Assembly: GCF_002906575.1 (NCBI RefSeq)
Contig: NZ_CP026309.1
Location: 3,038,001-3,102,000, forward strand
Direction of reading: 5' to 3'
Length of the DNA stretch: 64,000 bases
Origin: Salinigranum rubrum
GTDB taxonomy: Archaea > Halobacteriota > Halobacteria > Halobacteriales > Haloferacaceae
The translations under genes and the position numbers were made by a program. Positions 19,101 to 25,430 of the stretch are shown one piece after another; position 1 is the first letter of the stretch, and each line of letters starts with the position of its first letter. The notes under the pieces were generated by a model. The model was not told the DNA's origin. It worked only from the letters and a program-made list of their open reading frames with translations, and did no database searches.

Positions 19101-21044
19101 CGCGCTCGACAGCGTCACCGTGTAGTCGCCGTCGACGCTTCCCGCGTAGGTCGCGTCGTAGGTGTAGCTGCCGCCGTTGTCGGTCTCCGTGAAGTCACCG
19201 AGGGTGAGCGTCGCCGACTCCGCACCCGAGAGCGAGACCGACAGCCCTCCCAGTTGCTCGTCCGAGTCGAACGAGACGCCGACGTCGCGGCCTGAGGGGT
19301 TCGTCACGGCGAACGACGAGAGCGCCGGCGGCGTCGTGTCGACGGTGAGACTGGCGACTGCGCCGCCGCCCGAGCCTCCGTTCGTTCCGGTGGCGCTGTC
19401 GAGCGTCACCGTGTACGTCCCGTCCGTGCTTCCCGCGTAGGTCGTCTCGTACGTGTACGTGCCGTCGTCGGCCGTCTCGGTGAAGTCACCGAGCGTGAGC
19501 GAACCCGACTCCGCACCCGAGAGCGAGACCGAGAGCGTGCTCAGTTGTTCCGCGGTGTCGACCGAGATGGTGAGGTCCTGTCCCTCGTTCGAGACGGAGA
19601 ACCCGGTGACGAGCGGGTTCGTGAGCGCGTGGAACTGCGATCCCGACCCGTAGTAGAGGTAGCCGTTCCACGCAAGCGGCGTCGGGTACAGCGTGTTTAC
19701 CGGTGAGTCGTACGCCCACAGTTCCGCGCCGGTCTGGGCGTCGAACGCGTGGACGCTGTCGTTGCCGAAGTCGGAGATGTAGAGGACGTCGCCCGCGAGG
19801 ACCGGCGCGCCGCGGAAGCTCAACCCGGTGACGTTCCACTTCCGGGTGCCGTCGGTGGCGTTGAGCGCCACCAGGTCGCCGCCGCGGCTCCCGGCGTAGA
19901 CCACCCCGTCGGCGTAGACCATGCCGCCGTCGACGTCGCCGGCCATCGAGTGGTTCCACCGCTTGGTGCCGTCGGTGGCGTTCAGCGCGTACACCTGGCC
20001 CTCGCCGGACGTCTCGCCTGCCGTGCTGTCGGACCCGATGTAGACGGTGCCCGCTGCGACCGTCGGGTCGGACTGGACCTCGTCGACGGTCGAGAAGTTC
20101 CACAGCTTCGCTCCCGTGGACGCGTCGAGCGCGGTCACGTTGTCCGCGTCGCTCCCGAAGTAGACGACGCCGTCGACGACGGCCGGGTTCGACTCGACGA
20201 GGACCGGCTGGTACTCGGTGTAGCGCCACACGAACTCGCCCGTGGTGGCGTTGAGCGCCGTCATGTTGCCGTCGTTGCTCCCGAAGTAGACCATGCCGTC
20301 GACGACGGCCGGCGCGGAGCGGACGTTCGTTTGCGTCGAGTAGTTCCACAACTCGGCGCCCGTCTCGGCGTCGATGGCGTGGAGTTTGTGGGCGTTCGAA
20401 CCGATGAAGAGCACGCCGTTCGCGTACGCGGGTGCGGTCCACGTCGACCCGTCGAGGCCGCCCGGGGTGACGTTCCACGTCTCGGCACCGGTCTCGGGGT
20501 CGAGCGCGTAGAACTTCCCGCCGTTGTGGAACGCGACGTAGAGCGTCCCGTTCACGATGGTCGGCTGCATGACCAACGGAGTGCCGCCGGAGAGGTTCCA
20601 CACCTCCTCGGGTTTCGTGGTCGGCCCCTGCTGGTTCGGGTAGTTCCCGAGGTTCGCCGGTCCGCCGTGGTAGCCGGGGTGAGACTCCAGAACGGTCACG
20701 GTGACGCTCGCGGTGTCCGCGTTTCCGGCGGCGTCGCTGACGGTCACCGTCGCGGTGTACTCGCCCGGTTCGGTGTACGTGTGCTTCGGCGCCGCGCCCG
20801 ACCCGGTCGTGCCGTCGCCGAACTCCCACGAGTAGCTGTCGACGCCGACGTTGTCCGTGGAGTCGCCCGCGTCGAACTCGGCGAAGCTGCCGAGAAAGAG
20901 CGTCGCGTCCGCGACTGCCGCGCTCGCGGTGGGCGACTCCGTGTCGCTCGGGGCGCCCGCCACGCTCGTGATGCCGACGGTGCTGGCGAACACGACGATG
21001 CACACGAGGAGGACCGCAACCCACGGACGGGAGGCGGGTCTCAC
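16143..21044 (-). CDS. Giant secreted protein: PKD, beta-propeller, Ig-like repeats, PGF-pre-PGF domain, C-terminal anchor
   Basis: This 1633-residue exported protein starts with a signal peptide (VAVLLVCIVVFASTVGI, about residues 8-30). Then come a PKD domain (about 46-120; SYSWEFGDG), a PQQ-type beta-propeller (about 130-470) with repeated units such as VYFGSNDGNMTALNATTGE and VYFGSDADNVTALDASTG, and four Ig-like repeats of about 95 residues (about 475-860), each with a DFTETxxxGxYTY core. A non-repetitive region (about 865-1110) and a fifth Ig-like repeat follow. After a Gly/Ser/Asp linker is a PGF-pre-PGF-type domain (VGYIEVGHDVPDSEI, LERSGVTAESVALYRDE) and a CARDB-like domain. A single transmembrane helix (VSLLIAVLGLVAALLGVAWW) precedes a basic tail. 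No PGF tripeptide is present, so it is probably held by this helix. The function is likely cell-surface adhesion or matrix building. Confidence 0.85.
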   Translation of the reverse strand: MRPASRPWVAVLLVCIVVFASTVGITSVAGAPSDTESPTASAAVADATLFLGSFAEFDAGDSTDNVGVDSYSWEFGDGTTGSGAAPKHTYTEPGEYTATVTVSDAAGNADTASVTVTVLESHPGYHGGPANLGNYPNQQGPTTKPEEVWNLSGGTPLVMQPTIVNGTLYVAFHNGGKFYALDPETGAETWNVTPGGLDGSTWTAPAYANGVLFIGSNAHKLHAIDAETGAELWNYSTQTNVRSAPAVVDGMVYFGSNDGNMTALNATTGEFVWRYTEYQPVLVESNPAVVDGVVYFGSDADNVTALDASTGAKLWNFSTVDEVQSDPTVAAGTVYIGSDSTAGETSGEGQVYALNATDGTKRWNHSMAGDVDGGMVYADGVVYAGSRGGDLVALNATDGTRKWNVTGLSFRGAPVLAGDVLYISDFGNDSVHAFDAQTGAELWAYDSPVNTLYPTPLAWNGYLYYGSGSQFHALTNPLVTGFSVSNEGQDLTISVDTAEQLSTLSVSLSGAESGSLTLGDFTETADDGTYTYETTYAGSTDGTYTVTLDSATGTNGGSGGGAVASLTVDTTPPALSSFAVTNPSGRDVGVSFDSDEQLGGLSVSLSGAESATLTLGDFTETDNGGSYTYDATYAGSVDGDYTVTLSSATDAAGNDGATEQSDTVTADAGPPLLSNYTVTNPTGGFVNVSFDANESLSLVNVSISGAETGLLTESDFTETVDGSRYNYSALYTASTSGSYTATLDRAEDGVGNDGASSQSGSVTVDASSPTITGFGVSNPDGQDVNVSFVSDERLDSISVLISGAETGSLATGAFTETDNGDGTYTYNATYAGKSDGQYVAELDWATDASGNDGADGQQASIGIGQAVTASSLEYVSGSQPAMGNLALDATFSGGLLQVQVKNDTASVFDFSTEEDYELAGHGADDTTVLRINLTVSGFVPRALIGSGHDVTWTRTNNGDGTWNVSIEGSPAAVDSFFESDGSTPSTWDGTVRANESQDAAMTFAVDDLAVMSPTNRERLNGSVMTTDAQEFGAPVYNTSGSADQVELLVSAPHFAGDGSVNQGFFEAYLPPALVSDWGVSASELTGNFDGADRETSVVATADGGVRLDFALHYSQGNAAVRVDSTPPTVSGVSVTAPADDELSVTVTTDSRLSTVQASVTGPETVTLTTSDFTEAGSGPYTYTANYTAGASGTYTATLDAAADAAGNDGANGESGSVDLTVATEPSGAGGSGDSTSGGDGDGGPGGGSLDSFAPASTSPDGSDGPVVSVDVDTERPTMDVTGGETGTTADDESTDRERRRIIVTDARANEPIVIELHPEPAERTTSVADERSTDEETTLPQMTNVRVNGLDLTLTRDRDASLTVESRDVAATTRSADGGTAASTTDGFDETDRRFAVETGSRPVGYIEVGHDVPDSEISGVTHRFRVRKSYLERSGVTAESVALYRDETVRWRALDTRVVGETDSHYHFAAESPGLSLFAIGVRTATFEVEDATLVGERVREPSDELLVETTVRNVGGEAGTYTATLTFDGRPLESVEVDLAPGERRTLELDARLPADADGGVVALGPREVAQVSVAPADGSDERTAVPARSADDAGDTDPSTLPAPVSLLIAVLGLVAALLGVAWWRRQRVE

Positions 21045-21338
21045 GGTGTTACCTCCGGGAGGCGCCCCGTTATCAGTTGTATGTCATATTGGTACGTATG
21101 TGAAATCATATGTCCGACAGCACTCGACGTTCGTATATATCGTCTCACCTCAAATTATCATCCGTGGGAAAGTACGGCGCGTCCACCGTGACACGGTTCT
21201 TCCGCCTATTCGCCCCCGACATACCGGTGTAGTGGACGGATCGAACGTTCCCGGGCCGAGAGCGAGTCGTGCGGTCAGCTACCGTCTCCGTACCGTGGTG
21301 GTCGACGTCGGCCGGGTCGGTGACCGCCGCTGAAGGAG
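21045..21338. other. Intergenic region upstream of the surface-protein gene
   Basis: The region contains AT-rich blocks around 21070-21170 that carry the surface-protein promoter on the minus strand. No gene was recognised. Confidence 0.4.
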
Positions 21339-21835
21339 CTATTCGGCCCGTCGAGTCCGCAGACGGGTGAGGCCGAACACCGTCGCCGCCACGACAGCGG
21401 CGACCAGCATCGGCTCGGGGTCGGTGCTGAGGTACAGTCCGGGCGTCGGCGGGTGGTAGTACGACAGCGGCCACAGGAGGGGGTACGAGCGTCCCGACGG
21501 GTTGCGCAGGAGGGCGTCGGCGAGGAGGTGCGACGCCGCACCGAGACCGAGAAGCGCAGCGACGCGCGGTCGTTCCGTGCGTCCGGCGAGGACGACGCCG
21601 ATGGCGACCGAGGCGGCGCTCCCCCGAGGGTGTGGAGCGCGAACCACGAGAACGGAACGCCGAGGAGCGACTCCACCGTCGACCGCGGGACGACGATGGC
21701 GACCTTCGCCAGGTCGGGGACGAACGCGCCGGCCATCACGACGGTGACGTACGGGGATGAGAGCCACTCGTAGCGCCACGACAGGAGCGTGGCGAGGCTG
21801 TAGGCGATGAGCGCGTGGGCGAGCAGGTCAGGCAT
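21339..21835 (-). CDS. YdjM/DUF457-like membrane-bound hydrolase family protein (one apparent frameshift)
   Basis: Read through one frameshift this is a 165-residue integral membrane protein. The first part, MPDLLAHALIAYSLATLLSWRYE then VMAGAFVPDLAK, has the H-x(n)-PD pattern of the YdjM/DUF457 predicted metal-dependent membrane hydrolases. The second part continues SAASVAIGVVLAGRTERP, then GLGAASHLLADALLRNPSG (another His/Asp pair) and a final helix LVAAVVAATVFGL. The frame breaks at about 21621-21625, where five C on the plus strand (G in the gene) should be six. The ATG at 21835 overlaps the end of the upstream membrane-protein gene by 8 bp, so the two are translationally coupled. The biological role of the family is poorly known. 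Confidence 0.72.
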
Positions 21836-22397
21836 CGTCGTCTCCCGTGAGTCGCCTCCTGACGTCGTCGAGTCCGCGGGGAGCGCGGCGGCGGACGAGA
21901 CCCGTCGGGTCGAGTCGCCACTGTCCGACGAGGCGTACCAGTACCCAGAGCCCGGCGACGAACGAGACGGTGTACGTGTAGAGGTAGTTCTCCGGGGGGA
22001 CGGTGAAGCCGTTCGTCGTCCTGACGGTGTCCCTGTCGACGAGCGTCCCGAAGACGCGGAGTTGGTCGCCGCGCTGGACCGGTGCGGAGAAGTCGGTGAC
22101 GGTGATCGTGCGGTGATGACCGCCCCCGCCGTCGATGCGTATCTCGACGGGGTCGGTGCCGACGACGGTGCCCGCGAGGACGACCGGGTCGCCGACGTAC
22201 TCCTCGGGGAAGGGACCGACGGCCTGTTCGGTCGGATACGCGCCGAGGTCGGGGGCGATGCCGTAGGTGCCGTACCAGAGGCAGAGTCCGAAGAGGCCGA
22301 CGAGGAGGACGGCGACGAGGAGGGCACGTCGAGCGGGGGCGCGCTCATTGGTGAGGAGAAGTGTCGTGAGGGAGATGAACCATTCGAAGCACGTCAC
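21828..22397 (-). CDS. Two-helix membrane protein with an OB-like soluble domain
   Basis: The protein has about 189 residues. An N-terminal helix (ALLVAVLLVGLFGLCLWYGT) is followed by an extracytoplasmic domain of about 90 residues. That domain has beta-strand repeats reminiscent of OB-fold nucleic-acid or cation-binding domains (DPVVLAGTVVGTDPVEIRI, RGDQLRVFGTLVDRDTVR). A second helix (YTYTVSFVAGLWVLVRLVG) and a basic/acidic cytoplasmic tail end the protein. The GTG at 22397 is the only early start in frame, and an internal start cannot be ruled out. It overlaps the DUF457-type gene and probably forms a two-gene operon with it. I do not recognise a characterised homologue. Confidence 0.7.
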   Translation of the reverse strand: MTCFEWFISLTTLLLTNERAPARRALLVAVLLVGLFGLCLWYGTYGIAPDLGAYPTEQAVGPFPEEYVGDPVVLAGTVVGTDPVEIRIDGGGGHHRTITVTDFSAPVQRGDQLRVFGTLVDRDTVRTTNGFTVPPENYLYTYTVSFVAGLWVLVRLVGQWRLDPTGLVRRRAPRGLDDVRRRLTGDDDA

Positions 22398-22517
22398 GAA
22401 CGGCGTCAGTCATACGTGGCGTCGGTCACACGACCCGACGACCGCCGGCGGCCGAGCAGTCACGCGGGATTTCGTGTCCGGTCCTGGCTTCGTTACACGA
22501 ACGGGGTGCAGGGGCGC

Positions 22518-23723
22518 TCAGCGCGGTGGGTTCGGTCGTCGTACCAGCCGCTCGACCTCTCTCAGTTCGGTCAACGAGGCCCCCATCGCGGCGAGACTGG
22601 TGCACTCCACCCAGTGTGCTTCCGTTCCGGCGACGGTGTTCCCCTCGGCGTCGGTGGTGTCGAACCCCGCAATCGCGTCCTCGACGAGGACGACGTCGTA
22701 CTCGCGTTCGAGGGCCGCTCGGGCCGTCGCGGCGACAGCCCCCTGTGCGGGCAGTCCCACGACGACGAGTTGGGTGACGCCAGCGGCGTCGAGTCGGTCG
22801 CCGAGGTCGGTGTCGAAGAACGCGTTCTGGGTGGCCGCCTCGACGACGAACTCGCCTCGCCGGGGGACGACGGCCGACCCCTGACGGATCGAGCCGTCGC
22901 GGTCGAGCAGTGCCGAGGGGTGTCGGGTGTGGACGACCGTCCGGTCCGCCGCACGCCAGGCGGCGACGAGCCGTTCGATCAACTCCTCGGCGTTGTTGTG
23001 GCTCCGGTCGCCGAACTCCGGGGCGGGGTACTCCTCGCGGACGTTGACGACGACGAGGGCGGCGCGTCGACACAGACACGGCGACGGAAGCGGGTCGCAG
23101 TGGACGAAGTCGGCCTCGCCGACGGAGTCCGTGTAGAGGGCGGCGACGTGCTGTGGGACCACCGATTCGTTCGAGCCCGAGAGGAGGGCCGCTGCTGAGG
23201 TGACCGTCGCTCCCAGTCGTTCGAGCGTCGCCAGCGTGATGGCCTGGACGTCCTGCGGGGGCGAGCAGGTCCCGTCGCGCGTCCGTGTCGTCCCCGGACG
23301 GGTCGTCTCGGCCACGACGACCACCTCGTACCCCTGGTCGAGCGCGGTGCGCGCCGTCGATGCCACCTCGTGGTTCGTGTGCCCGCCACAGAGGACGAGC
23401 CGTCGAATCCTGCGCGACTCGAGTTCTCGTCGGACGTGGTCGTCACGGAGCGCGTCGAAGCGGTGGCCGTCGGGCGGGCGGGACGCGAGGGGCCGTGTGT
23501 CCCCCGCTCGGTGGGACGACACCTGTCCGCCGTCGACGCCCGCCTCGTGGGCATCGGGCGTGACCGCGACGAAGTGCCATCCGTTCCGTACGCCCGCGGA
23601 GCGAAGCTGCCGTATCGTCTCGTCTCGTCTTCGGTCTCCGGTTCCCGTCGCCCCGGAGAAGACGATGACACCCGTCTCGCAGTCGTCGGGCGCACGTAGC
23701 GGTGTGCTGTGGTCGTGGTTCAT
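22518..23723 (-). CDS. Tandem isochorismatase-fold protein lacking catalytic residues
   Basis: This 401-residue protein carries two consecutive isochorismatase-type folds. In the first, the Cys loop reads LVLCGGHTNHEVASTARTAL and the normal Asp strand reads TGVIVFSGATG. In the second, the Asp strand reads AALVVVNVREEY, the Lys region reads FVVEAATQNAFFDTDLG and the Cys loop reads LVVVGLPAQGAVAATARAAL. In each half the position of the nucleophilic cysteine and its Asp and Lys partners appears substituted, so neither looks like a working cysteine hydrolase. It may act as a binding or regulatory protein. It lies 24 bp after the HxlR-family regulator on the same strand, probably in one operon. 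The fold assignment is firm; loss of activity is inferred. Confidence 0.78.
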   Translation of the reverse strand: MNHDHSTPLRAPDDCETGVIVFSGATGTGDRRRDETIRQLRSAGVRNGWHFVAVTPDAHEAGVDGGQVSSHRAGDTRPLASRPPDGHRFDALRDDHVRRELESRRIRRLVLCGGHTNHEVASTARTALDQGYEVVVVAETTRPGTTRTRDGTCSPPQDVQAITLATLERLGATVTSAAALLSGSNESVVPQHVAALYTDSVGEADFVHCDPLPSPCLCRRAALVVVNVREEYPAPEFGDRSHNNAEELIERLVAAWRAADRTVVHTRHPSALLDRDGSIRQGSAVVPRRGEFVVEAATQNAFFDTDLGDRLDAAGVTQLVVVGLPAQGAVAATARAALEREYDVVLVEDAIAGFDTTDAEGNTVAGTEAHWVECTSLAAMGASLTELREVERLVRRPNPPR

Positions 23724-23747
23724 ACGCGTGCGTTGAGAGCGGGGTGT

Positions 23748-24071
23748 TCAGTCGCCATTGGAGAAGGGCCGGAGCTGTTCGATCTGTTTGAGGATCTGCG
23801 CCAACTCCTCGCCGGTCTCGGTGAGCGAGTACCGCGTCGACGGCGGCTTCGTGTCGAGGACCTCCCGCTGGATCACGCCCTCGTCTTCGAGTTGCGTGAG
23901 TCGCCGCGAGAGCATCGTCGCCGTGATGCCGTCGAGTTCGCGCTTGATCTCGTTGAAGCCGTAGTCGTCGATGAGGAGCAAGCGGAGGACGTGGAACGTC
24001 CACTTGCAGCTCAGGATCGACCACAGCCCGTGCCACTCGCGCTTCCAGTCGAGTTCTTCGTATTCACACAT
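23748..24071 (-). CDS. HxlR family winged-helix transcriptional regulator
   Basis: A 107-residue HxlR-family regulator. The start MCEYEELDWKREWHGLWSI is followed by SCKWTFHVLRLLLIDDYGFNEIKREL, the recognition helix GITATMLSRRLTQLEDEGVIQRE and the wing PPSTRYSLTETGEELAQIL. Members of the family respond to thiol, quinone or aldehyde stress in bacteria. The N-terminal Cys 2 and the Cys in SCKW are potential sensor residues. The ATG at 24071 was chosen because it matches the family N-terminus. It is upstream of, and probably co-transcribed with, the tandem isochorismatase-fold gene. The inverted repeat at 24293-24318 in its promoter region could be its operator. Confidence 0.88.
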   Translation of the reverse strand: MCEYEELDWKREWHGLWSILSCKWTFHVLRLLLIDDYGFNEIKRELDGITATMLSRRLTQLEDEGVIQREVLDTKPPSTRYSLTETGEELAQILKQIEQLRPFSNGD

Positions 24072-24459
24072 TCGTGGGTGGGTTCTCCATCCGGGCCCGT
24101 GTCTACTCTCGAGAGAGACCGACGTCGTGACCGAACGAGGCGGTTCGAGCGGTGCGTCGACCTCTCTCCGTCGGGTCTGGTGTCGAGCGCGTGCGATCAC
24201 GCGCACTCCGCGCCGCGTCGACAGGGGGATGTCGGCGGGCCCGACCGTGCGGCGCACAGACTGTCTATGGAGTACGCCCCACTATGAAATGAGTACTACC
24301 CTGTCTCGGAGGTAGTACCGCAGATGGTACCTCCCCCTCTCACGAGCGAGGGGTCGACGGACAGGATTCACACACTCGACGGCGGGCGGGTGTTCGCATC
24401 CGGACGAGAGACGCCGTGCGGGGGCGTGTGCAACGGGGGTACCGGCCCCACACGAGGTG
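24072..24459. other. Intergenic/promoter region of the HxlR operon
   Basis: This 388-nt region has no recognised gene. It contains the GTACTACC/GGTAGTAC inverted repeat (24293-24318), further GTAC sites near 24271 and 24325 and the presumed promoter of the HxlR gene. Confidence 0.45.
24293..24318. promoter_or_regulatory. Inverted repeat GTACTACC-N10-GGTAGTAC
   Basis: The two 8-bp arms (24293-24300 and 24311-24318) are perfectly complementary with a 10-nt spacer. On the minus strand the repeat is just upstream of an AT-rich TATA-like stretch leading to the HxlR gene. The same GGTAGTAC/GGTAC half-sites recur in front of the next two minus-strand genes. Confidence 0.5.
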
Positions 24460-24657
24460 TTACCGTCGCCACACGACGACGATACCGTCGCACTGCGTGC
24501 ACTGGTAGTAGTACGTCAGGCCGTTCGTCGAGGCCAACTCCAGGGAGTCTCGGGGGTGGGCGCACTCGTCGCTCCCGCCGATGGCCTTCACTCCGGGCGC
24601 TGCGGTCTCGGGTGCTGAAGCGTTTGACACACTCTTCCGTAGGCGCGTAAATGACAT
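24460..24657 (-). CDS. Small zinc-ribbon-like protein
   Basis: A 65-residue protein ending GLTYYYQCTQCDGIVVVWRR. The CxxC pair near the C-terminus, with CAH about 25 residues before it (SDECAHPRDS), suggests a single zinc-binding ribbon. Such tiny zinc-finger proteins are frequent in haloarchaea and mostly uncharacterised. It starts at the ATG at 24657. The upstream stretch carries the GTACCG-TTCG-CGGTAC hairpin and a further GGTACT site, which ties it to the HxlR-type elements nearby. No function can be assigned. Confidence 0.68.
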   Translation of the reverse strand: MSFTRLRKSVSNASAPETAAPGVKAIGGSDECAHPRDSLELASTNGLTYYYQCTQCDGIVVVWRR

Positions 24658-24686
24658 ATATCAAACAGTACCGGGGGCGAGAGGGA

Positions 24687-24702
24687 GTACCGTTCGCGGT
24701 AC
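24687..24702. promoter_or_regulatory. Perfect inverted repeat GTACCG-TTCG-CGGTAC
   Basis: Six-base arms flank a TTCG tetraloop about 30-45 nt upstream of the small zinc-ribbon gene. The arms are variants of the GGTAC half-site seen in front of the HxlR and UspA-like genes. Confidence 0.45.
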
Positions 24703-24809
24703 GACCTCCGCGGTGGAAGAGCGGAGGGAGGAGGTATCGGTATGTGTGCGAAGGGCCGGGACGCCGTTCGAGGCGAGGTGTCTCGGCGGTTCGTCGTGGG
24801 CCGGACGAG

Positions 24810-25349
24810 TCAGCGAGGGGTGGTAGCGAGTCCCGGCGCGTCCCGCGGTGGTGGGTGAGAGACGCGGCCATCGAAGTCGAGACGGCCCAGACGCCACCGT
24901 CGGTACCACCGGCGGAGTCGTGACTCCGGCGTCGTGAAGACGATTCGGTCGGCCTCGTACGCCCTGGCGACCGCAGCGACAGTCCGGAGTTCGTCGCCGA
25001 CGCGGCCCAGGACCGTCACGTCTGGACCGAGAGAACGCAGGACCTCGTCGGTGTACGCCTGTGCGTGTCGCTCGGCGGACTCCTCGCCCTGTGACCGCGA
25101 GTACTCCATCCCGAGGTCGGGAAGCGAGGCGTACACTGCCTGTCGCTTCCTGAACGCGCGCTCGGACATGACCGACAGGACGAGTATCCGTTCGTCGGCG
25201 ACCGGGGACGACGAGAGGGGGCCGAGACTCGGCGGCGCCGTGGCTCCGATGGGGTGGACGACGAGAAGTGTCATGGTGGGGGTGAACCCGACGGCGCGGG
25301 CAGTCAGGCGACCGCCGAGTTCGTTCTGAGAGACGCGTCGAAACGTCAT
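24810..25349 (-). CDS. UspA-like (universal stress protein fold) protein
   Basis: The protein has about 179 residues. MTLLVVHP followed by ERILVLSVMSERAFRKRQAVYASLP gives the first strand and helices of a Usp-type alpha/beta fold. The later block DVTVLGRVGDELRTVAAVARAYEADRIVFTTPE matches the usual G-D-x(n)-A-D-x-I-V core, and LRRWYRRWRLGRL replaces the family's GxxGS ATP loop. The start is either the ATG at 25349 or the internal ATG at 25274, which begins directly with the first beta strand. I kept the upstream start because the GGTAGTAC element lies just before it. The fold call is moderate, and the protein may bind no nucleotide. Confidence 0.65.
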   Translation of the reverse strand: MTFRRVSQNELGGRLTARAVGFTPTMTLLVVHPIGATAPPSLGPLSSSPVADERILVLSVMSERAFRKRQAVYASLPDLGMEYSRSQGEESAERHAQAYTDEVLRSLGPDVTVLGRVGDELRTVAAVARAYEADRIVFTTPESRLRRWYRRWRLGRLDFDGRVSHPPPRDAPGLATTPR

Positions 25350-25354
25350 AAATC

Positions 25355-25380
25355 GGACAGTACGCGGCGGGGTACTACCT
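25355..25380. promoter_or_regulatory. GGTAGTAC-type half-sites before the UspA-like gene
   Basis: On the minus strand GGTAGTAC is followed 8 nt later by GTACT, immediately before the ATG at 25349. It shares the half-site with the inverted repeat at 24293-24318. Confidence 0.4.
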
Positions 25381-25430
25381 TCCCGTGGGCGGAGTCTCTC
25401 TCGAGTCACCGCGTCAGCAGTGGGGCGTGG

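Noticed and set aside
17709-19295. 528-codon plus-strand frame inside the surface-protein gene
   Set aside because: It is an antisense shadow of the repeated Ig-like domains and has no independent motif.
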